From Oscarella lobularis (taxonomy: Eukaryota > Porifera > Homoscleromorpha > Homosclerophorida > Oscarellidae): DNA of 64,000 nucleotides. Positions 22,053 to 35,274 of the stretch are shown here, in pieces. The notes under the pieces were generated by a model. It did not search any database. It saw nothing but the letters and a program-made list of their open reading frames with translations, and was not told the DNA's origin. The position numbers were made by a program, and so were the translations under genes. The stretch lies in contig NC_089182.1 in the NCBI RefSeq assembly GCF_947507565.1, forward strand, positions 992,001 to 1,056,000. Direction: 5' to 3'. Numbering within the stretch: position 1 is the first letter of the stretch; each line of letters starts with the position of its first letter.

Positions 22053-24153
22053 AGAAGACTTTGACGTTGATCGCCACTTTTGATTGAAAGAGGGAGCTGA
22101 CTCGGCACTCGATTGAGATGTAGATCTGGTCTTGATTGCCGTTGCGACGGCGGCGGACGGTTGAGACGGGGGAGGAGACGCAGATTTGGATTTGATGTCT
22201 TGGATCATGGCGTAAACGCTCGGACCGTCTTTGCTGCGAACAGCCATCGACGCTGAAGATTTTCTTCGGCGCGGTTCAGGATCGGCGGCGACGTCTGAAG
22301 GCGGCGGCGTAGGAGTCTGTGATTTCACTTCGTAGCCTAGAGGAAAAGAAGCTCAGGGTAACTAATGGTAGTCACTAGTGCATGTACTAGGTTTGGTCTA
22401 TTATTCCTCTCGTCTTACTCTTTCGCTTTTCTTTAGGCGACGTCTGTCGTGGAAGATTAGCTAGTCCTCCGGTAGGAATTTCTCCGCCCGACTGAAACAT
22501 TTTATAAATCGATCCGGCGGTTCCAGACAGACGTCCCGGACTGGGTGCAGGTGCAGGAGAAGCGCTCGATCTTGCCGATTTACTACTACCACTGTGCTGC
22601 CGCAAAACGGCGTCAGGATCTGAAAATCCGCTCACAGTCACAGTGCCGGGACTATGATACGACGGCGACTTGGGCCCAGCCGAGACGACGTTCCTTAGAA
22701 AGAAGGAAAATTAGATTAAATGAGAAGAGAACGAAGGAAGGAAGACGTTGATTCAGACTGAGCTCACCGAGACGGTGCCGGTTTCTGGGAAGAAGGAGCG
22801 GGGGAACTCGATTTCCGCTCCTAAATTATAGTCTATAATGAATGCAAATGATGGGGGATGCGAAGTTACAGGTGGCGGCTGGGACGAGGAAGGAAGCGAC
22901 TCTTTAGCGGAATTTTCAGCTGAGAGACACATTTGATATATTTTTGGGTAACGAATAACGAAGAGAGGATTTGTCTACCGCTCGTTGCTTGACCAGAGAA
23001 GTCGCTCACTGTGTGAATACTGCGAAACATGTCCTTATACCAACTTGGAGTCTTGAGAAAGACATTTATTAGGATTATATGAAAATCGAAAATTTGCTCT
23101 CTCTCTCTCCCTCTCTCACCTTTCCCGAATTGCGTGAAGGCTTCTCGTCTTTTGATGTTCTCTCGGGTCTCATTTGCACGGCTCCTATCGAGAAATTGTC
23201 CAATTTTAATTTTCTTATCGAATTCAATCTTACCAGAGTCTTTTGTTGGTTCAACTGCAACAGGTGCCGGTGTCGTCACATCCGATCCAGACGCTAGTCT
23301 GAAAAAAAGGTAAAAGCCGCACGAATTACGAAGACAGCTCCTAGAGACCTTCGAGGACCCCTTCCAGGTGGCGGTGCCGGCAAGTCAAACTTTTTCGCGG
23401 AAACCGGCGCAGGTGCCGTCCCCGTCGTCCCCGTCGTCGTCGTCGTCGTCGAAACCGTCACCCAGGCATCAGGCGATGTAGCAATAGATACCCAAGCATC
23501 ATCCTCAGGAGGCGGAAGATCAGGCGAAGTAGATACCCACGCATCCTCGTCAGGAGGCGGAAGATCAATGACGTCATCACCGGCAGCCGGCGGCGGCGGC
23601 GGCGGCGGCGACGGCAAATCGCCGAGTGAAGTCGGCGAAAGAGGCGGCGGTGGCGACGGAAGTGCCGGAGAGGGAGGCGTGGCTTCTTTCGGTGCCGCCG
23701 TCGCCGCCGCCGTCATCACCGTCATCGTCGTCTTCGTCGTCTTCGTCGTGGCTATTTGCGACGGCGGTGCCGATCCCCTGTGGAGATAAGAGCGGGGTCC
23801 CCCGTTGGCATTCTTCGGCGTCTCGTTCGTTTCTTGCCTGCGTATTGCGAGCTTGAGATGCCTGCCCGTCAACTTGACGAGTTTCTGCGCTTCGCTGTGT
23901 CGCATCGTCGCGCACGACGTCCCGTTGATCTTTTCTAGGTAGTCGCCGACGAGAAGGCCGCTCGACGCCGCTTTGCCGTTCGGCGTTACCTACGCGTAGA
24001 GGAGACGCGTTTCGTTTGGCTAGAGGAAGTGAGTCGACGGGTGCGACGTACGGCGGCGATGCGAAGTGGAGCGCGAAACTCGGCTCCGCCTTGGAGGCGA
24101 ATGCCCCAGGGCGCGCCGCCCTGCAGCTCGACGTCGAACTCTTCTGCAGCCAT
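20529..24153 (-). CDS. SORBS/vinexin-like adaptor with N-terminal PDZ domain and three C-terminal SH3 domains
   Basis: The product begins [20 protein letters not shown], a PDLIM/Enigma-type PDZ domain. The domain continues in exon 2 through [20 protein letters not shown] and [12 protein letters not shown] (residues about 5-90). A very Pro-rich linker with repeated DLPPPxxDAWVS motifs follows (about 23350-23770). Near 23000 lies [13 protein letters not shown], resembling the WYK-MFKxIH motif of SORBS proteins. More Ser/Pro-rich exons lead to three SH3 domains: [11 protein letters not shown]...[21 protein letters not shown] (21600-21490), then [20 protein letters not shown] (21225-21130), and last [15 protein letters not shown]...[11 protein letters not shown] up to the stop at 20529-20531. 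Known members tether vinculin, actin and signalling proteins at cell-matrix junctions. A PDZ at the N-terminus is unusual; two adjacent genes remain possible because the joins near 23300 are inferred by eye. Confidence 0.75.
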
Positions 24154-24412
24154 GGGCAGGGACGGACTTTTCAGAACGCATGCGTCGTTGTCGAGGAATA
24201 CTACGCACCTTATTAATCCGCGAGCTAAAAACAATCATTGGTTTGCGTCCTTGATCAATTAATTAATTAGTGCTGAGGCACGTACACAATCCTAAAAGTT
24301 CATCATTCCAAGGGTGAACGTCATTTGGATGTGAAGATACCACTTTTCGTTGTTAATTAATTAAAAATAGTGCTTGCAAGTTTTTGATCCGTTGCATTTC
24401 CAAACGTTTCAA

Positions 24413-26401
24413 TCAGTCACTTTCACTGCTTGCTTCTTCGAGCCACTGAACAAATTTCTGTGCCGTTGCTTTGAGTTTGTCATGACATTCAATTTTACTG
24501 CCACCATAAAACCACTTGCGTATGGCCTCCTCTTCGACGACGTCCTTGTCATAAAGAATCTGCAGCAATTTGGAAAACAACGAGGCCAGAACAGAATTCG
24601 TCGCTGCCTGCTCCTCGGCGGTGAAAATCAGCTGTATCTGACCGTCCAACGTTTTAACATAATTACGAAAGAGAGGTGATAAATAAGCAAAAGCCTCGTT
24701 CATGTGAGTCAACAATTCGCGCGGTTGCATCGCAGGAGAGGAATCGTCTCGCACGGGCCCGGCAAGAACGGTTTTTAGTACGACATTTGGCACGTCAGAA
24801 ATTGATATATTATACGCGTGCTTCGACGAATTCACCTCGAGAATGAGATTCTCCACGGGAACTTTCTCGATCATCCCGTTCCGCACACTATCTAAAACTT
24901 CGCCGTGAAAAATCCGCTCCTCGTCGACGTCAAAAGGAACGGGCGTGTGTCTGGGCGACGTACTAGCGTTCGATTCTACGTCCGTACTATCACTTTGATA
25001 GCCCAATATTTGACCCCAAACATTACGACACCCCTCTTCCTTATCAGAATCCTCTTCAGCCGTCCATACGTGACCGCGCCCTGACGCGCCTAGCAAGTCG
25101 GTACTATCGGTTTCTGTTGTGGAATCTGATTGGTGTAGCGTGAGATAAGTTCCCTCCGGTATTTCTACGTCTGGTCCCACGCTGACGCCGTAACTGACTA
25201 TGCATCCCCCGCGCAGTTTCACCCCCTTCTCAATTCGCGCCCCGCTGCATAATATCGACGTTTCCACGACGACGTCGTCTCCAACGACAACCCCGTCCCA
25301 AATGTAGGCGTCGACCAATCGCACGCGCGAACCGATTCGGCAATCATTGCCGAGAACGGAACGCGAGATAAACGTGGCCGGACCGACGGTCGTCCCCGCG
25401 CCGATGACGACGTCCTTTTCAAGAGAAGAATCGCGCGCGAGACTCACCTCCGAATGGACGTATATATTACGTCGGCTCACGGCCACGTTGGCGTCGTGAT
25501 GGTCTGGGACGAGCGGGTAAGTCCATCGACGCATGACGTCCTTCGATATTGCATCATAGGCGAAAAGATTTGAAACGGGCGACGCGTACTCGTCGCCGAT
25601 CACGTACGCGTGGATTTGATTTCCCGTAATTTCCTCGCTCACGAGAAGACCGCGAACGAAATCGTCGCGATCCTGATAGTCAAAATTATCCGTGAAAATT
25701 TCCAGGACTTGCGGCGAACAGACGCTCACGTGACAATCGAGAACGTCGTAGCGCACGCTAACCGCTTCGCGATCGTCAAAAATCGCCAGCGGCATGGCAA
25801 CGCGTCGACGATTTCCCGTACGCTGCAAGTGAAGAAGTCGTCCGGTCGACGCGGCGAGAGCGACGAGACAATCGTCGTCGCGCGTGCGCGTTCGATGGCC
25901 GGGCGCCGCCGTCTTGAAGACCATCGTCATGACTGAATCTCTCTCGACGCGACGCCGATCGCGATGCGCGCGCACCGTCGCGTCGAGATTCATGTTCGCG
26001 ACGAGATGACCGGTGACGAGGACGAAATCGTTGCGAACGAGCGATTTCGCGTCGACGGCGCGAAGCGCGTCGCCCGTCGACGCGAATTCGTCCGACGACG
26101 CGTGGAGAGCGATCGTCATTGGGGAATTTTTCGACGTCCATTTCGATTTTTTCACGTGCGCTTCCATTTGATCGGCGTGCGTCTGACGACAGACGACGAA
26201 CGTCTCGCGAACGCCGCTGCGTGCGAGAAATTCGAACGTGTAGTCGATTAGAGGCGCGTTGACGAGCGGAAGAAGAGCGCTCGGTTTTTCGAGTGTCATC
26301 GGAAGAAAGCGCTCGTTAAAGTCGTCCGCTATTACGACGGCTTGAAGGACGTCTTCCGTGCCCCACTTTTCTCCGCCTGTCGACTTCTTTCCTTTGCTCA
26401 T
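24413..26401 (-). CDS. EIF2B5: Translation initiation factor eIF2B subunit epsilon
   Basis: A single intronless frame of 662 residues (human about 720). Residues about 15-240 form the nucleotidyltransferase-like domain (LQAVVIADDFNERFLPMTLE, then LPLVNAPLIDYTFEFLARSG). Residues about 320-420 carry left-handed beta-helix hexapeptide repeats (VVIGAGTTVGPATF, SVLGNDCRIGS, VVVGDDVVV). A Ser/Asp-rich acidic linker follows. The C-terminal 180 residues form the W2/HEAT domain with the conserved acidic-aromatic end (KFVQWLEEASSESD). This is the catalytic subunit that exchanges GDP for GTP on eIF2 and is held back by phosphorylated eIF2 in the integrated stress response; it acts in the cytosol. It lies head to head with the AAK1-like kinase, 166 bp apart. 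Lack of introns is unlike the neighbours and may reflect a retro-copy origin or intron loss. Confidence 0.96.
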   Translation of the reverse strand: MSKGKKSTGGEKWGTEDVLQAVVIADDFNERFLPMTLEKPSALLPLVNAPLIDYTFEFLARSGVRETFVVCRQTHADQMEAHVKKSKWTSKNSPMTIALHASSDEFASTGDALRAVDAKSLVRNDFVLVTGHLVANMNLDATVRAHRDRRRVERDSVMTMVFKTAAPGHRTRTRDDDCLVALAASTGRLLHLQRTGNRRRVAMPLAIFDDREAVSVRYDVLDCHVSVCSPQVLEIFTDNFDYQDRDDFVRGLLVSEEITGNQIHAYVIGDEYASPVSNLFAYDAISKDVMRRWTYPLVPDHHDANVAVSRRNIYVHSEVSLARDSSLEKDVVIGAGTTVGPATFISRSVLGNDCRIGSRVRLVDAYIWDGVVVGDDVVVETSILCSGARIEKGVKLRGGCIVSYGVSVGPDVEIPEGTYLTLHQSDSTTETDSTDLLGASGRGHVWTAEEDSDKEEGCRNVWGQILGYQSDSTDVESNASTSPRHTPVPFDVDEERIFHGEVLDSVRNGMIEKVPVENLILEVNSSKHAYNISISDVPNVVLKTVLAGPVRDDSSPAMQPRELLTHMNEAFAYLSPLFRNYVKTLDGQIQLIFTAEEQAATNSVLASLFSKLLQILYDKDVVEEEAIRKWFYGGSKIECHDKLKATAQKFVQWLEEASSESD

Positions 26402-26567
26402 TTTTGCACCGAGTAGCTTTCTAGCGCACTTTTGCTCTGCAATTTATCACGTGACATCAGTCCCGTATCGTTCTTTCTTCTCTCTATCCTTTTCGGTGCT
26501 GTACAGTACCGATTTTCGATCGGTCGTCTAATAGCCGTTCACCGAGTCTTCTTCTCTATCTATCGGC
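26402..26567. promoter_or_regulatory. Shared divergent promoter, EIF2B5 / AAK1-like kinase
   Basis: Only 166 bp separate two start codons on opposite strands, so both promoters must lie here or overlap the coding ends. There is no TATA box; the stretch is T/C-rich with short AG-rich blocks. The inference rests on spacing alone. Confidence 0.6.
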
Positions 26568-29350
<2,783 letters not shown>

Positions 29351-29444
29351 TTAGGAGATGTTGTGTAATATATATATATGACTGGTTATGACCTAAGACT
29401 GATCCTTTTGCTATTGTGGTCTGTATTCTATGTCTCAGTGTTGC

Positions 29445-29450
29445 AATAAA
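29445..29450 (+). terminator. Poly(A) signal AATAAA
   Basis: AATAAA 95 bp after the AAK1-like stop, inside a short aataaataaata run. The convergent RTK gene ends at 29597, so little space lies between the two 3' ends. Confidence 0.6.
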
Positions 29451-29596
29451 TAAATAAACAAAACACCGGCGAATTAAGCGGAAAAGAGCCGATATTTTGA
29501 GTGTGTGCACCCAACGCATGTCAATTTAGTTTTTAATAACCTTATGTACCGCGAGTAATAATGTACTTACCACGTTTGCTTCGTCGGCTTTGCGCA

Positions 29597-32197
29597 TTAC
29601 TTCATGGTTAAAATTTCTGCAGCAGTGGGCCGCTGAGCGGGATCGCTGAGCCAGCATCTCTGCATTACATCCTTGAGAAAAGATGGACAACTCTCTGCGT
29701 CTGGAAGTTCGGGTCGACCGCCGCCAATAATAAAATCAACGACCTCGGCGTTGCTCAGTCCGAAATAAGGCCGACGACCAAACGTAAGAACTTCCCACAC
29801 CAAAATACCAAATGCCCATATATCGGACTTGAGGCTTGACTTTCCGTACAAGATACCTTCTGGCGAAAGCCATCGAATCGGAAGTAATGCACGATTTTTG
29901 CTTATCCTGTACAACAAGGTCCTATGCTTTATTCCCAAATCACCGACTTTTATACCTGTAATAATTTGAGTTGATTCCCTTTGCTAAGCCGAAATCGGCC
30001 AGCTTTGTGGTGAGACCCTTTCCAACTAAACAGTTCCTCGTCGCAATGTCGCGATGAACGAACCGGTATTCAGCCAGATACGAGAGAGCGCAACAGATCT
30101 GCATAATCATATACGTTAAATTGTCCAATGTCAAGACGTGCTTCGTTCCTTCGGCCTTATCCTCTGAACGAATCAAAGTCTCTTCACCGGGCTCTGAAGA
30201 ACGCAAAAAACAATTCAAATCTCCATAAAGCATGTATTCAAAGACCAAGCCCATTGCCGATTCCGATTCGCTCTTTGCCAATAGGGCGACAATGTTGGGG
30301 TGATTGAGCAACTTCATTATCTGCATCTCTGCATCGAAATCTTTCTTTACCTGGTCGTCAGACGAGTTCTTGAGCACTTTGACTGCAACCAGTGTCTCAT
30401 CGTCAGTTCCACGCGGTATTACAGCTCCAAGAAAAACCTGCCAGACAAATTTTATTACTGCTATGACCTCCGGACTCGAAGGCGGCACCTACCTGGCCAA
30501 AAGTGCCTTCCCCTAGCGTCTTGATGTATTTGATGTCGTCCAGAACATAGTTAGGCAGATCAGCTTCCAAAAGAACATATTCACTTGATTTCAGCTGCTC
30601 CAACATCTCTTTTAAAGACAGATCTGCATCAGAACTCGTTGACAATTTCCACGACTGTAGTTGCGGTTCTGTTGCAATACTCAACCGCTGCAAAGTGTTG
30701 TACACTTCAGCCTTCATTTTCCGATAACGCAAAACGCATAAGATGGTAACAATTAGCGCAACGCTCGCAGGGACAAGCAGACCGACGATAATCACAACAG
30801 TAGGAAAGTCTTTGGTCATAGGTGCGACGGTTGAAGGTGCCGATGCTCGGATGTCCGTGCAATTTTCCTCACTCAGACTGCTGCAAAAAGCGGAAGACAA
30901 ATCCAGAAACACCTGCAATGGATTCAGTTGTTCTGCTATAAAGTACTGTTGAACAGAAAATAAGACAAATTGAGTCATTTGATAGCAGGAGCTTTGCTCT
31001 CGCAAAAAGTAGCGGCAACTACTTTTACAAATAGGTGCCGGAAATATCGATCCGTTCGGTTCATATTGAATAGGGGAAGGAAACACGTTAAAACAGATGA
31101 ATTGCATGATATCATTGTAACAGGAGAGATTCGCACCAGCGGAACGCAGCAAAGACTGCGCAAGCGTTTCAAGGACCGCCATCAGTTTGGAAGTGACTGT
31201 CTGATTGTAGCGACTGTCAATAAACACCGACGCATTCGCCATGAATGGCTCGCACACATCACCGCCATTATATATTTCTTTCCTGCTACGCAGCACAGGG
31301 TACCCATCTATAATAAAAAAAAATATCACAGCGCGGAATCGGGTACTATGATACTGGGGCTACTACCTGAACAATTACACCCAATCCAGTTTCGGTGTGC
31401 AACAAGCGAACCGCTCTGCGTCGCACACCAGAGTCGATTGCCGGAATACTGCAAGGCGACGGCGGAACATTCGTTATATTCCACGCCAAAGTAGGTGAAC
31501 GGAAAGGCACAGGACGTTCCATTCGGTTGATTTCCCCCGCAGGTATCGGCAACACGAGCGGATTTTCTGACGCGACGACGAGAAATCTCGTCTCGAAACA
31601 GAGACTCGCAGCGACGAGGAACCCGAATCGTCGAACTCGTTCGAGCGGCGAGACGACAAGCGACGTCATACCGAAGTTTCGTAGACGCAGAGTAAACAAC
31701 GTATCCGTCGTTGAAGGTAAACCGATCGCCGCACCGATCTCGCATCGCCTGGCAACTTCCCATGCAGATAGGAACCGATCCCGTGGCATCGTCGTTGCAG
31801 GTGGGAAACAGGACGTAGCATAGGGCCTCGATGCATTCGACGTCGTTATTTTCGTTCAATTGAGCGATCAATTCGGTGGCGACTCTCTGGGAGGTGTTTC
31901 CGCGTACGAATACGAATTCATTAGCCCTGTGTCGGTGACAAGTGTCGCCACCTCTGTAGACTTCGCACCGCCCTCCTTGGTTATTTTCTTCTGGCGACGA
32001 ACTCGTCGACGCTAAAGTGAAAAAGGGCTCTAGTTTGAGTCGTTCGAGCGAAGTTTGCGTTCGCGAGATCTACGTGGCGACACTTTCTCACGCCAAAGGA
32101 GAAACGCCTTTGCGCTGCATTTTTTTCGAGGGAGGAAGGAGCGCTCGTTGAGAAACTTGCCTTTGAAGACGATAAGCAGAGTCAGAAGTACTCGCAT
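29597..32197 (-). CDS. Receptor tyrosine kinase, Frizzled - FN2 - Frizzled ectodomain (copy 1)
   Basis: Five exons (32197-32161, 32011-31367, 31307-30493, 30437-29956, 29906-29597) join in frame to 762 residues. A short signal peptide (MRVLLTLLIVF) comes first. A cysteine-rich Frizzled-like domain follows (CEVYRGGDTC ... CIEALCYVLFPTC ... CMGSCQAMRDRC), then a fibronectin type II module (CAFPFTYFGVEYNEC ... LWCAT) and a second Frizzled-like domain (CYNDIMQFICFNVFPSP ... CRYF). One membrane helix lies near residues 415-437 (VVIIVGLLVPASVALIVTIL). The kinase has GEGTFGQV, VAVKVL, HRDIATRN, DFGLA, twin tyrosines in the activation loop (SNYYR) and RWLSPE, closest in style to the ROR/MuSK/TRK group. 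All catalytic residues are present. Ligand unknown; Frizzled domains elsewhere bind Wnts or lipids. Its tandem copy lies 247 bp upstream. Confidence 0.9.
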
Positions 32198-32254
32198 TAG
32201 GAGCGTGAGCGAGTTGGCGAGCGAGTTGTCGTTCCGGCAGGAAAACTGTTATGC

Positions 32255-32266
32255 GCGCATGCTCTG
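32255..32266 (-). promoter_or_regulatory. 12-bp motif shared upstream of both RTK copies (copy 1)
   Basis: GCGCATGCTCTG lies 58 bp before the copy 1 start codon. The same twelve bases lie 62 bp before the copy 2 start, where the surrounding DNA differs. This could be a retained core promoter element, with the GCGCATGC part resembling half of an NRF-1-type site. Confidence 0.4.
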
Positions 32267-32444
32267 AGTCTGTGAGAAAGAAGGCCGTTCTTAGAGCATC
32301 AGATCCCGTGGAGATTACCATTCGTTTGGCAACCATTTTTGCATTGCGCAGTGAAAGAACGTGGACGCACGTGACTATTTTAATTACGGACAGTCCTACA
32401 TTCATGAACATCTAAAACTAAAAGTGAACAAACAAATGTCTAAA

Positions 32445-35053
32445 TTAGTGCATGGTTAAAATTTCTGCAGCAGTGGGTCGCATAGCCGGATCGCTGAGCC
32501 AGCATCTCTTCATTACATCCTTGAGAAAAGATGGACAACTCTCTGTGTCTGGAAGTTCGGGTCGACCGCCTCCGATGATAAAATCAACGACTTCTGCATT
32601 GCTCAGTCCGAAATAAGGCCGACGACCAAACGTAAGAACTTCCCACACCAAAATACCGAAGGCCCATATATCGGATTTGAGGCTTGACTTTCCGTACAAG
32701 ATACTTTCCGGCGAAAGCCATCGAATCGGAAGTAATGCACGATTTTTGCTTATCCTGTACAACAAGGTTCTATGCTTTATTCCCAAATTATTAATTTTTA
32801 TACCTGTAATAATCTGAGTTGATTTCTTTTGCTAAGCCGAAATCGGCCAGCTTTGTCGTGAGACATTTTCCAACTAAACAGTTCCTCGTCGCAATGTCGC
32901 GATGAACGAACCGGTATTCAGCCAGATACGAGAGAGCGCAACAGATCTGCATAATCATATACGTTAAATTGTCCAATGTCAAGACGTGCTTCGTTCCTTC
33001 GGCCTTATCCTCTGAACGAATCAAAGTCTCTTCACCGGGCTCTGAAGAACGCAAAAAACAATTCAAATCTCCATAAAGCATGTATTCAAAGACCAAGCCC
33101 ATTGCCAATTCTGATTCGCTCTTTGCCAATAGGGCGACAATGTTGGGGTGATTGAGCAACTTCATTATCTGCATCTCTGCATCGAAATCTTTCTTTACGT
33201 GATCATCAGAAGAGTTCTTGAGTACTTTTACCGCAACCAGTGTCTCATCTTCTTCAGTTTCTGAGTCACTTTGTACTACGGCTCCAAGAAAGACCTATAT
33301 AGAGATTTTTGCTACTGCAACACTAGACTGGGCTCCTATACCTGGCCAAAAGTTCCTTCTCCTAGATCCTTGATGTATTTGATATTGTCCAGAGAGCAAT
33401 TTGGTATATCAGGTTCCAATAGAGAGATTGATTTCAGCTGTTCTAACATATCTTTTAAAGAAAGTTGCGTTTCGGTCCCCGTTGACAATTTCAACGACAG
33501 CAGTTGCGGTTCTTTTCCAGACAACCGTTGCAAAGTGCTGTGAACTTGAGCCTTTACTCTCCGATAACGCACAACGCATAAGATGGTTACAATTAGCACA
33601 ACGCTCGCAGGAACGAGTAAACCAACAATAATGGCAGGAAGAAGGGATTTACTTGAAGGCGCAGTTGGAAGAGCAGTTGGAAGAGCAGTTGGAAGAGCAG
33701 TTGGAAGTACCCGTGAGAAGTCCGTGCAACTTCCCGAGTCATCTGTCAAAGTTTTGCAAGTTTCGGCGGACAGTTGAAAATATACCTGGATTGGATTCAG
33801 TTTCTTTACTTCAAAGTAGTCTTTAATACGAGGTGCGACATAGAAAAGGTCTTCAAAACATGGACTCCGTGATGGTGTCAAAAAGTAGTTGCAGCTATGC
33901 CTACATATAGGTGCAGGAAAAATCGATCCATTCGGTTCGTGTTGGACAGGGGAAGGAAAAAAGGTAAAACAGAGGAATCGCATAATATCATCATAGCAGA
34001 CGCTACTGTTACCAAAGTTTGGCAGAAACGCCAGAAGCTTTTCAACGTCTCTCATCACCTCGGAAATGACTGTTTGATTGTAGCGACTGTCAACAAACAC
34101 CGATGCATTCTCCCTAAACCGTTTGCACATATCGCCGCCATCATACAGTTCTTTCGTGCTTCTCAGTACAGGGTACCCATCTAATAATTAAGGAGATCGA
34201 CGTCACTTTTATCATCGTACCGGTAGGTACTACCTGAACAATGACATTGAACCCACTGTTGGTGTGTGTCGAACGAGGCGCTTTTCGCGACACACCAGAG
34301 TCGATTACCCCTATATTGCAAGGCGATGTCAGTACATTCATTGTATTCCACACCAAAGTAAGTGAACGGAAAGGCACAAGGCGTTCCTGTCGATTCACTT
34401 CCCTCACAGGTATCGGCACTACGAGAACTGCGGTCTCGAAACCGAGTCGCCGAACGACAGGTGCTTGGGAGACAACAGGAAACTGGAACTTCATACCGCC
34501 GCCGGGGAAGGATCGAAGACGTAGAGTAAAGGAATTTCTTAACAACGGCTTCGTGGAAAGAAAGATCGTCGCACCGGTCCTGCATTCTCTGGCAACTGGC
34601 CACAGAGATAGTGGGAACCGATTCCGTGGCATCGTCACTAGTAATGCAAGCGGGGAAAAGGACGTAGCAAAGAGCTTCGATGCATCGTGGATCGATGTTG
34701 TTAATGCCGTCAACTTCATCGCTCAATTTGGACGCGACTCTCTGAGAGGTGTTCCCGCGTACGAATACAAGCTCGTTAGCCCTGTGTGGAAGACAAGTGT
34801 CGCCACCTCGGTACAGTTCGCACCAGCCTCCTTTGTCGTTTTCCGTTGGCGACAAACTCGTCGACACTAAATAAAAACGGCTATAGTTTGAGAAGTTGAG
34901 ATGAGAATACGGCATGTGCCAAAAATTTTTAGAAGCAACATATTCTCACTCCAGCGGAATGGCGGTATTTCTGGGCGGCGAGAAGGGGAGAGGAGAGGGC
35001 AGTAAAAGAAACTTGCCTTTGAAGACGATCAGCATAATCAGAAGCACTTGCAT
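32445..35053 (-). CDS. Receptor tyrosine kinase, Frizzled - FN2 - Frizzled ectodomain (copy 2)
   Basis: Five exons (35053-35017, 34866-34234, 34180-33342, 33294-32804, 32754-32445) join in frame to 769 residues, with the same exon boundaries and phases as copy 1. Signal peptide MQVLLIMLIVF; first Frizzled-like domain CELYRGGDTC ... CIEALCYVLFPAC; FN2 module CAFPFTYFGVEYNEC ... LWCVA; second Frizzled-like domain CYDDIMRFLCFTFFPSP. A PTAL-repeat stalk and a membrane helix (AIIVGLLVPASVVLIVTIL) follow. The kinase has GEGTFGQV, HRDIATRN, DFGLA, twin activation-loop tyrosines (SDYYR) and RWLSPE. The kinase half differs from copy 1 at only a few positions while the ectodomain is clearly diverged, so the pair may sense different ligands and signal alike. 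The four-copy PTAL stalk is absent in copy 1. All catalytic motifs are intact, so this is not a pseudogene. Confidence 0.9.
33661..33706 (-). repeat. 12-bp coding minisatellite (PTAL repeats)
   Basis: Nearly four tandem copies of GCAGTTGGAAGA encode consecutive PTAL units in the extracellular stalk just outside the membrane helix of RTK copy 2. Copy 1 lacks the expansion. Stalk length could vary between individuals. Confidence 0.9.
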
Positions 35054-35114
35054 CAGGAACGTGACGGAGGAAGTGAAGGAAGTGAGGAGGCTAAAGCCTG
35101 TTCTAGTTTTTTAG

Positions 35115-35126
35115 GCGCATGCTCTG
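35115..35126 (-). promoter_or_regulatory. 12-bp motif shared upstream of both RTK copies (copy 2)
   Basis: The same GCGCATGCTCTG, 62 bp before the copy 2 start codon at 35053. Its position relative to the start matches copy 1 within four bases. Confidence 0.4.
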
Positions 35127-35274
35127 GGGAAGCTTAGCGCTTCGTTTGTAAGAGTTCACTGTCTAGTCACGAGGCTGACTAAGATCATCTTGGGACAAAC
35201 AAATTTAAAGATCACAGTATTCCGCCAGCGCTACTAAAACTAAAAGCTAGAGTCACAATCGACAAATACCTGGT

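Noticed and set aside
23568-23938. Plus-strand Gly/Ser-rich frames opposite the SORBS-like gene
   Set aside because: They are the complement of the Pro-rich linker exon on the minus strand.
32445-35053. RTK copy 2 as a pseudogene
   Set aside because: All five exons join in phase with intact splice sites, and every catalytic motif is present.
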